This document shows positions 56,275 to 64,000 of a stretch of 64,000 nucleotides of DNA, piece by piece; within the stretch, counting starts at the first letter, position 1; the number at the start of each line of letters is the position of its first letter. The notes below the pieces were generated by a model that had not been told where the DNA came from, did not search any database, and saw nothing but the letters and a program-made list of their open reading frames with translations. Position numbers and translations under genes: made by a program. This DNA comes from G963675935 sp963823895. Its GTDB lineage: Bacteria; Planctomycetota; Planctomycetia; Pirellulales; Thermoguttaceae. The stretch lies in the NCBI GenBank assembly GCA_963823895.1, contig CAWGNG010000025.1, positions 62,001 through 126,000 of the forward strand, in the 5' to 3' direction.

Positions 56275-57870
56275 CTAATTCCCGCGTAGCCCGTCGAAGT
56301 ACTCTTTTGCGTGTTCGCCGTGCTTGCGGGGCATCTGCCGGCCGCTGAGCGGATCGGTCGTGCCGTGCTTGGTCGACTCGACCTGCTGCTGAATCTGCTG
56401 CTGAACGTCCCCCTTGACGTTGGGCCCTTCGGTCATGCCGACCACGACCGCCGTCCCCTTGCCGATCTTCTGCTTGATCTTCGAGTCGTAGAAGGCGGTG
56501 TTGGTCTTCTTCTCGGGCCTGGGGCCGATGCCTTTTCCGCGGCCGAGGCCGTTGCCGGGCGGGCCCTGGCACTCCTCGCAGCCGGCCCCTCCGCACTTGC
56601 AGCAACCCATCTGGTCCTTCGCCTGGCACAACTCCTTTTCGGCGTCGTCGAGCATCTCCATCTCCTTCATCTGCCCTTGGAGATCCGACTGCATCTGGGC
56701 CAGGGCCTTGGCGGCATCGCCGGGCTTGCCGCCGCGCAGGCACTTCGAGCATTGCCCCAGCTTTTCCGCCAATTCCTGGAGCTTCCGCATCTGCGGCATC
56801 TGTGCCGCGAGCTTGGCAAGCTGCTCTTCGAGCTGGTTTGCCTGCTGCATCTGGCCGGCCTTGCGGAGCTGCTCGATGCGTTTCTGCAAGTCTTGCTGAG
56901 TCGCCTGATGGGCCTTGGCTTGCTTTTCGAGTTGGTTCTTCATCTGCTCGATCTGCTTGGCAAGTTCCGTCTTCTGCTTCTGGTCCATCTTGCCGCTTTC
57001 TAGCGACTCTTTGAGCTTCTTCAGTTCATCTGAGGCTTTCTTCAGGTCGCCGCGGCTGAGGGCCTTGGCAAACTTGTCGGCCGGACCGCGATCGAGGTTC
57101 TTCAACTGGTTAAGCTGCTCCTTGAGCTTCTCGCTCCCGCCGATTTGCTGGCGGCGATCGGCCAACATCCGGGCGAGATCGTTGAGCTTCGCCATCGCCT
57201 TTTCCTTGATCGGCTCGTTGTTCAACTCCTTCACGCCGCTTTCGAGCTTCTGGAACAGTCGTTCGGCGTCCTTGAGTCCCTCCTTCTTCGCCTGATCGCG
57301 GCGATCGGCAAGCTGGCGACAAACGGCGGCGGTCGCCCTTTGCACCTGCTCCTTGGCGGCCGGATCGGCGGCCTTTGCCTGCGGTGCGTCAACGATGGCC
57401 GGCCCGATGAGCATCGCCACGAGCATGGCAAGAACGCCCGGCACCAGCGGCAAGAGCAGACGCCGCGGCGGCTTCACGGCGAACCGTCCGTCGACATCGA
57501 TTCGCTCGATCTTGGCGGCGGCGTCAGCCAGCAGGGCCTCACCCGCTTCGGTTTTGCGGTCGGCCGGCGAGAGGCTAAGCGCACTGGAGACGCGTTCCTT
57601 TAGTGCGAAGCGGCAATCGAGCTCGATTGCGGCTTCCAGCGGACTGGAACGTCGGCAAAAGGACCAGACCAGGGCGGCCACCAGCCCCACGCCCAATGCC
57701 CCCGCCAGCCATACCCAGGCTTCGACCCCCAGCGGCCACTTTTTATCGACGGCCACCAGCACAAAAGCCACCGAGAGCGTGGCGAGCCAGCACCAAGCCA
57801 GCACATCGAGAAACCGCTGCACGATCAGCCGCCGTCGCGCCCGGCGAACTTGCTGTTGAAGAGTATTCAT
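56275..57870 (-). CDS. Membrane-anchored coiled-coil protein of unknown function
   Basis: A 531-residue protein. It has two N-terminal membrane segments (about 22-40, WCWLATLSVAFVLVAV, and 50-68), a third near 145-165 (LLLPLVPGVLAMLVAMLIGP), then a very long charged coiled coil (about 190-400) of Gln/Lys/Glu repeats. A cysteine cluster (CCKCGGAGCEECQGPPG) and a C-terminal conserved-looking tail (TAVVVGMTEGPNVKGD) follow. The start at 57870 is chosen at the first residue of the helical N-terminus; the much longer frame is antisense to fumC. It may organise the periplasm or bind metals; no function is known. Confidence 0.7.
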   Translation of the reverse strand: MNTLQQQVRRARRRLIVQRFLDVLAWCWLATLSVAFVLVAVDKKWPLGVEAWVWLAGALGVGLVAALVWSFCRRSSPLEAAIELDCRFALKERVSSALSLSPADRKTEAGEALLADAAAKIERIDVDGRFAVKPPRRLLLPLVPGVLAMLVAMLIGPAIVDAPQAKAADPAAKEQVQRATAAVCRQLADRRDQAKKEGLKDAERLFQKLESGVKELNNEPIKEKAMAKLNDLARMLADRRQQIGGSEKLKEQLNQLKNLDRGPADKFAKALSRGDLKKASDELKKLKESLESGKMDQKQKTELAKQIEQMKNQLEKQAKAHQATQQDLQKRIEQLRKAGQMQQANQLEEQLAKLAAQMPQMRKLQELAEKLGQCSKCLRGGKPGDAAKALAQMQSDLQGQMKEMEMLDDAEKELCQAKDQMGCCKCGGAGCEECQGPPGNGLGRGKGIGPRPEKKTNTAFYDSKIKQKIGKGTAVVVGMTEGPNVKGDVQQQIQQQVESTKHGTTDPLSGRQMPRKHGEHAKEYFDGLRGN

Positions 57871-57898
57871 GCAAGCACCCCTCGTGAGAGTTGTTGCT

Positions 57899-57975
57899 GG
57901 GAAAAGGGGACAGGTGCCTTTTGTGCGAAGCACCCGACGGGTCGTTCCGGCAAAAGGTGCCTGTCCCCTTTTCCC
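57899..57975. repeat. GGGAAAAGGGGACAGG palindromic element, intergenic copy
   Basis: 24-bp perfect arms (57899-57922, 57952-57975) between the divergent coiled-coil and fumC genes. Same family as the in-frame copy in fumC, with a different inner part of the arm. Confidence 0.85.
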
Positions 57976-58122
57976 GAGCTGTTTACATTGTAGCAAGTCC
58001 GGCCGGTACCAGAAAGCGTCCTGTTGGGGGTCGCGTCTTTGCGAAACCGCAAGCGGCTGGTGGGGACTCCTCAATACCACTAAGATGGAGAAATCGTGAG
58101 AAGAGTTCCAGGGGAGTCTGCA

Positions 58123-59614
<1,492 letters not shown>

Positions 59615-59690
59615 TCAAGGCTCGTGCAACACGGGCATCTCGCCCGTGGCGTCCCGATCGCAGGCGAGTTGCCCGTCCTGCCGGCACGTT

Positions 59691-60767
59691 TTAGAGATTC
59701 AGATTCTTGGGATCGACGGGCAAATCGTCCTTTCGGTTGGCCAGACGGCGATGGATTTCGGGATCGACCGTGTAGGCTATCGTCCTCACCGAGCCATCGC
59801 AAAAAGCCATGCCGACGCCATCGGCGTGGGCGCTGCCAAATCCGTCGTCGTAGCAAAACCCCTGTGTATCCTGCATTGGCGGCCAGTACGGAGGATTCTG
59901 CTCTCCCGGCGTCGGCGCCCGAAGACTGCTCCAACGGGCGATATCAGCGTTGTCGCCCATGAAAGCGCTCTCGTTGTCGCCGGGGTCCTCGCCGGTGGCG
60001 TACCAATCCGGGTTGATGTTCTTCTCGCCGATCAGATACGTGTTGCTCGCCCCGTCGGTTATGTCAGCGAATTTGATCATGCTGCCCGTGAACATGATGC
60101 CGGTGGCCAGCCGGGCGATGCCCGTAAACTCGTTCCGCGCACCGGCGGTCATCTGTCCCGGTGGATTTTCGACATCGGTGGTGCTGGTGGGACCGGCCCA
60201 GGGCCAGCCGCCATAGGTCGGCCAAGCCGGGCCGGCCGTCGAGGGATCGGTGTAAAAATCGCCGCCGTTGGCGGCATAATCACTTCGCCCCACAGCGGAC
60301 ATCGTGGTGGCGTTCGCCGTTCCATGCCATATCACCCACGGATAGGCGAGCGTCGGTCTCCGAGTGGGGCAATAAAAAGTGTTTAGGGGAACGATTGACC
60401 GCTGCCCGTCGGCGTCGTTCTTTGCCGTGCCGGTCAGCCCCATGCCCATGTCGTGCAGGGCCTGCTGCTCGATGAAAGGCAAGATGTTGTAGAGCCATCC
60501 TGCCGGCTGGCGCCAGTCGGTTCCGCGGTCGGCATCCCCGTCCCAACCCCATCCCCAGCCGTTGGTCGGAAACTGCCGCGTGGCGTTCTCGTGCCCGATG
60601 CACCCTAAGGCGAGTTGCTTGATGTTGTTTGCGCATTGCGCTCGCCGCGCGGCTTCGCGAGCCGCTTGCACCGCCGGCAGCAACAGCGCGATCAGAATGC
60701 CGATGATCGTAATCACCACCAATAACTCGACCAACGTAAAGCCGCGCGTTCGCCCTGCTCGCTTCAT
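59691..60767 (-). CDS. DUF1559 prepilin-like protein
   Basis: A 358-residue exported protein. It starts with a type IV pilin-like leader and helix, GFTLVELLVVITIIGILIAL, with the cleavage site before Phe, then LLPAVQAAREAARRAQCANN, the planctomycete DUF1559 hallmark. The C-terminal part has HADGVGMAFCDGSVR, also typical. These pseudopilin-like proteins occur in dozens of copies per planctomycete genome; their role is unknown. It is the third gene of the sigma/FecR operon, 12 bases after the second. Confidence 0.93.
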   Translation of the reverse strand: MKRAGRTRGFTLVELLVVITIIGILIALLLPAVQAAREAARRAQCANNIKQLALGCIGHENATRQFPTNGWGWGWDGDADRGTDWRQPAGWLYNILPFIEQQALHDMGMGLTGTAKNDADGQRSIVPLNTFYCPTRRPTLAYPWVIWHGTANATTMSAVGRSDYAANGGDFYTDPSTAGPAWPTYGGWPWAGPTSTTDVENPPGQMTAGARNEFTGIARLATGIMFTGSMIKFADITDGASNTYLIGEKNINPDWYATGEDPGDNESAFMGDNADIARWSSLRAPTPGEQNPPYWPPMQDTQGFCYDDGFGSAHADGVGMAFCDGSVRTIAYTVDPEIHRRLANRKDDLPVDPKNLNL

Positions 60768-60779
60768 GGGATTATCCTC

Positions 60780-62471
60780 TTAGTTCTTCAATTCCTTCAG
60801 TTTCTGTTTTGTACCCGGCGTTTTTGCCGAAGGTTCCGGCCAGGCCGACATGGCCGACACGTCCAATTCCACCAGCAGACCCATCGGACTCGACGGCGTA
60901 CGCGAAACGTCCAGCCCCGGCTTACCGTTTTCCACATCGACTTCCAACACGTTGATCCCCTCGACAAAACCGCGGTCGCTGGAGAACCCGTGAAAGAAAC
61001 CGAACTCCTCATAATCGTGCTTGGGCACCGGAATCTCGCGGCCGCTGAGGCGAATCGCTCGCACGTGGTTGTCAACGACAAATCGCCCGTGCAACACGGC
61101 CGTCGATGCCCGCATCCCTTTCAGATCGAACGTGGTGCGGAACGTATAGAACACGCCGTTGGGCAGCGGCGACAGATCGCTGACCGCCGATATCCACTGT
61201 GAGCGGTCGGCCTGGTTGAACAGATAGGGGGTGTTGCTGGTGTTGACTACTACCGCCGGCCGCGGCTTGAATTTGGGGTCGTCGCTGCGGGCCACAAGCT
61301 GCCAATGCGGGTCCGGCTTCCCCTCCTTCAAATTCACCCCCGTGTTGAACGCCTTGATTCGCACTCGTTTCGGCATCTGACGGACGAACGTGCCCGGCTG
61401 CCCCGACTGGCGAACCACTCGGGCGACGCGGTCCTTGCCGACTTCCACCCGAGCCGACTCGTCTTTCTCCAACCGGATCGCGTCGGCGCCATCCGCGTTA
61501 CCGCCGACCGCCAGCAATTCGACTTTCCCCTCATAAACGTGCGCCGTACTCATGCCGGACGGATCGACCTCGACGCCGAACTCTGTTCCCAGGTCGGCGA
61601 CTTTCGCGGTGGGAGTGCGAACGGTGAAAAGGGGAGAGGGGAGAGAGGAGAGAGGAGAGGGAAGAGGGAAAGCGCGAGAGGAATCTTGGTGATTGCCGAG
61701 TGTGGAGTGCTGATTCGTGGAATGCTGATTAACGGCGACTTTCTCGTGTCCACCGCCCTCTTCCCTCTCCTCTCTCCTCTCTCCTCTCTCCCCTACTCTC
61801 GCCGTCAGCCGGCCCTGCGACAGGTAGCCGCCGGCGCGAGAATCCACTCGATAGGTACACGGCCCTTGAAGGATCACTTTGGCGCCGCTGTCGTAGGTGA
61901 TTTCCATCAGTCCTGAAGCCAATGCGTACTTTCCACCCAGGGGGACATACGCGTAATTGACAGTTCCCCGCTTAGGATCGGCCCAGCGGCACTCGACCAT
62001 GTCGGTCACGCGGCCGACAAAGACCGGTTTGGGCTCCGGTCGCAAGTCTGCCGGCCTCGGCTGTGGGGCGAGATGAACGGATTCCCGCCAATCGGGTCGG
62101 GGAGTTGACACCTGGTACGCCCAGCCGATCAGCAGTCCGATCCCCACGATCACCACGGCCGCCGCATAGGAGAATACGAAGCTGCCAAACGGATAGAGCG
62201 TCGAAGCCGGGGCGGGTAGAGCGGGCGAAGCCTCGATAATCGCCGGCAGCGGGGCGGCAACTGGGGCGTCGAACTGTGAGGGCGCCGGACGACCGGCCCC
62301 GCGCCAGGCCAACTCCACGTCCAGGGCAATAAACCGCCGATACAAATCCTGCGCCGCCGCATCGTCCAACAACAGCGTCTCCAACCGCTCCCGCTCCGCT
62401 GGCTCGATCTCGCCGTCGCACAGCCGCGACAGCAGTTCGGTCAATTCGCTCCGCTTGGCGTCGAAAGGCAT
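60780..62471 (-). CDS. FecR-domain membrane protein (putative anti-sigma-like regulator)
   Basis: A 563-residue protein. It has an N-terminal zinc-less anti-sigma-like helix bundle (LTELLSRLCDGEIEPAERER), a membrane segment near 100-118 (FSYAAAVVIVGIGLLIGWAY), then a FecR domain (PTAKVADLGTEFGVEVDPSG, VYEGKVELLAVGG), and a C-terminal sandwich. It is the likely partner of the sigma factor encoded just upstream, whose stop overlaps its start (TAATG). A palindromic polypurine insertion (61630-61792) interrupts the FecR domain in frame. Confidence 0.8.
   Translation of the reverse strand: MPFDAKRSELTELLSRLCDGEIEPAERERLETLLLDDAAAQDLYRRFIALDVELAWRGAGRPAPSQFDAPVAAPLPAIIEASPALPAPASTLYPFGSFVFSYAAAVVIVGIGLLIGWAYQVSTPRPDWRESVHLAPQPRPADLRPEPKPVFVGRVTDMVECRWADPKRGTVNYAYVPLGGKYALASGLMEITYDSGAKVILQGPCTYRVDSRAGGYLSQGRLTARVGERGERREEREEGGGHEKVAVNQHSTNQHSTLGNHQDSSRAFPLPSPLSSLPSPLFTVRTPTAKVADLGTEFGVEVDPSGMSTAHVYEGKVELLAVGGNADGADAIRLEKDESARVEVGKDRVARVVRQSGQPGTFVRQMPKRVRIKAFNTGVNLKEGKPDPHWQLVARSDDPKFKPRPAVVVNTSNTPYLFNQADRSQWISAVSDLSPLPNGVFYTFRTTFDLKGMRASTAVLHGRFVVDNHVRAIRLSGREIPVPKHDYEEFGFFHGFSSDRGFVEGINVLEVDVENGKPGLDVSRTPSSPMGLLVELDVSAMSAWPEPSAKTPGTKQKLKELKN
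61630..61792. repeat. In-frame polypurine inverted repeat in the FecR gene
   Basis: 38-base arms of GGAGA-type repeats (61630-61667, 61755-61792), nearly perfect, with an 87-base spacer. It adds GERGERREEREEGGGHEK at one end and FPLPSPLSSLPSPLFT at the other, between two adjacent strands of the FecR domain. Confidence 0.85.
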
Positions 62472-63004
62472 TATCCCCTCCTCGCTTCGGCTGCGGCCCG
62501 CTCGACGCACTCCAGCAACCAGGTGCGGATGCGTCCCAGGGCGTTGTAAACCGCCTTGGTCGATCGCCCGATCTGCCGCGCGATCACCTCGACGGTCGCC
62601 CCCGGCTCGTAACGCAGCTCGAGCAACTCCCGATCGTCCACGCTGAGCTTCTCCATGCACAGGTCGAGGGCTTCGGCCTCGTCGTTCGCCCGGGCAAGGC
62701 GCTCGACCGCCCCGTCGGCCAACTGCTCGACCAACGCATCGCTGAAGCAGAGCCGGCTGCGCGATTGCCGCTTGCGAAACGTCAGCACCTGGTAGTAGGC
62801 GATCTTGCACGCCCAGGCGGCGAAGTTCGTCCCCAACTCGAACTCGTCGGCATGTCGCCAGACGAACAGGTTCGTCTCTTGCAGCACCTCCTCGGCGTCG
62901 CTGCGGTTGGGCACCAGCGTGCGGACATAGCGCGTCAACTGCTGCTGCACGTTGGTCAACAACTGCACGATCTGATCGGTACTCTGGCGACTCGCCTCGT
63001 TCAT
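62471..63004 (-). CDS. ECF sigma factor (Rhodopirellula/Verrucomicrobium type)
   Basis: A 177-residue sigma-70 family factor with region 2 (YVRTLVPNRSDAEEVLQETN, then NFAAWACKIAYYQVLTFRKR) and region 4 (LSVDDRELLELRYEPGATVE, then RQIGRSTKAVYNALGRIRTW). It directs transcription of a regulon that probably includes its own operon. The start at 63004 is the first plausible Met; the upstream residues of the longer frame are not protein-like. Its TAA overlaps the next ATG. Confidence 0.9.
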   Translation of the reverse strand: MNEASRQSTDQIVQLLTNVQQQLTRYVRTLVPNRSDAEEVLQETNLFVWRHADEFELGTNFAAWACKIAYYQVLTFRKRQSRSRLCFSDALVEQLADGAVERLARANDEAEALDLCMEKLSVDDRELLELRYEPGATVEVIARQIGRSTKAVYNALGRIRTWLLECVERAAAEARRG

Positions 63005-63371
63005 CCGATGCCCACGAAAAGACGCGTTATCGGGATAGAATGCCCCTCTATGTCTTTTATGGCGCAGACCACCGATAATTCCAAGGGAAAATGCCGCCCC
63101 CCACCAGAAAGGCGGGTTTTCTTCCGGCAAACAGGCATTCCGTCGCAGAACTGGGGCTCGCGAGCGGGAGTTCCGCCCGCCAGTGCGTCGGCTCTGCCCA
63201 ACGCGGTCAGCCGGTGGCAGGAAACCTCATTTCTGACGGCTTTCCAGCGACTTGATATCCGAGGCGGCGATCTCTCAATCTCCCTGGCCGGAAATCAGAC
63301 GAGGCGGTGAACAGAGATCGGGTGCTGTGGAACCGAGGATTCTCGACGTCCTGTGTTCCCAAAATCGCCGC

Positions 63372-64000
63372 CTAGAAATCGTACCACAGCCCCATTCCAC
63401 TCGATTCTTCAAACTTGTTGAAGAACTGGGCCTGATCGCTCATGCCGTTGAAATACTGCACGCCTATGCGGAGCAAGTGACCGGTGCAGCCACGCCACTG
63501 CCAGCCGGTCTGAACAATCATGTTGCCGCCAAAATCGTCTTCCTGATGGAGATGGCCGTTCACAGCGAAGAATGGCGATCCTCGGATGCCTGTGGGGACT
63601 GTCGGGCTAAACTCGGCGCCAAATTGAAACTCCCACGGCTCTGCCCCACCGTCGTTGCGAAAGGCCCAACCAGCCTCGGAATAGACCCGTATATCGGGAC
63701 TAAGGTGCAATGCCACTCCCCAGAGGATCGAGTCATGCACGTAATTGATGCGTTGGAAATCGGGATTCGCCAGCAAGTACAAGTCACCTATGTGGGAACA
63801 GTAGTGGTTGTAGCCAATCTTCAGTTCCCAGGGACCTTGGCGAGTCGTCAGTGGAACGCCGACACGGTAGTCATTTTCCACTAGGTCGCGGTCTTGATCC
63901 AAACGCGGGAATGCCGCTCCTTCAATGTCCAATTGCCATCCCTGCGGACATGAGTCGTTGCCTGTGCCGTAGCGCAACACCCCGGCTTGGCCGCCGAGGG
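63372..64000 (-). CDS. DUF1207 family protein (partial, cut by the window end)
   Basis: The last 209 or so residues of a secreted protein common in planctomycetes. The frame is open to the edge of the window. It shows WQLDIEGAAFPRLDQDRDLV, YRVGVPLTTRQGPWELKIGY and FNKFEESSGMGLWYDF at the C-terminus, with the strand pattern of an outer-membrane beta barrel. The intergenic stretch 63005-63371 holds no clear gene. Confidence 0.8.
   Translation of the reverse strand, partial: LGGQAGVLRYGTGNDSCPQGWQLDIEGAAFPRLDQDRDLVENDYRVGVPLTTRQGPWELKIGYNHYCSHIGDLYLLANPDFQRINYVHDSILWGVALHLSPDIRVYSEAGWAFRNDGGAEPWEFQFGAEFSPTVPTGIRGSPFFAVNGHLHQEDDFGGNMIVQTGWQWRGCTGHLLRIGVQYFNGMSDQAQFFNKFEESSGMGLWYDF

Overview
The window looks like a chromosomal piece of a GC-rich planctomycete of the Pirellulales type. 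The evidence is a prepilin-like DUF1559 protein in one operon with an ECF sigma factor and a FecR-domain protein, a DUF1207 protein, large secreted GH106-like glycosidases, a PurS-PurL fusion, and many palindromic intergenic repeats. Housekeeping anchors are gyrA, a PBP2-type transpeptidase, ugd, tyrA, purL, fumC and tRNA-Pro(GGG).

Layout. 1-1.5 kb: repeats and an AbiJ-NTD4 domain gene. 1.54-8.90 kb: a decayed integrated element between a 13-bp copy of the tRNA-Pro 3' end and the intact tRNA. It carries a broken RepA-like ATPase, small zinc-binding proteins, an HExxH protein, a frameshifted Mu gpT-like capsid gene, a beta-solenoid protein and a broken repeat protein with HTH-like units. 9.4-15.4 kb: LOG protein, PBP2, an outer-membrane barrel and an omptin-like protease. 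16-21 kb: gyrA followed by a restriction-modification pair. 21-26 kb: ugd and a giant DUF6259-like secreted protein with a half-duplicated domain. 26.4-32.4 kb: thioesterase, tyrA and purL, with a HicAB plus HARE-HTH/GIY-YIG cassette wedged between tyrA and purL inside a 36-bp duplication. 32.5-48.7 kb: glycan-use cluster (UroD-like, AraC regulator, GH125, three GH106-like proteins, GT4). 48.7-50.4 kb: an IS66-family element. 50.9-55.1 kb: metallophosphoesterase, a DarT-macro fusion with an internal TGA, and a PAS/GAF/receiver signalling protein. 55.2-64 kb: repeats, a coiled-coil membrane protein, fumC, the sigma/FecR/DUF1559 operon and a partial DUF1207 gene.

Two window-wide patterns stand out. 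First, hairpin repeats or low-complexity tracts sit in frame inside conserved proteins (PBP2 three times, PurL twice, FumC once, the FecR protein once) and add peptides without breaking the gene, much as Rickettsia palindromic elements do. Second, seven genes carry apparent single-nucleotide frameshifts, including gyrA and fumC. This points to base-level errors in the source assembly more than to true pseudogenes, and any single broken gene should be read with that in mind. The most system-like candidates are the DarT-macro fusion and the HicAB/HARE-GIY-YIG cassette at tyrA-purL.
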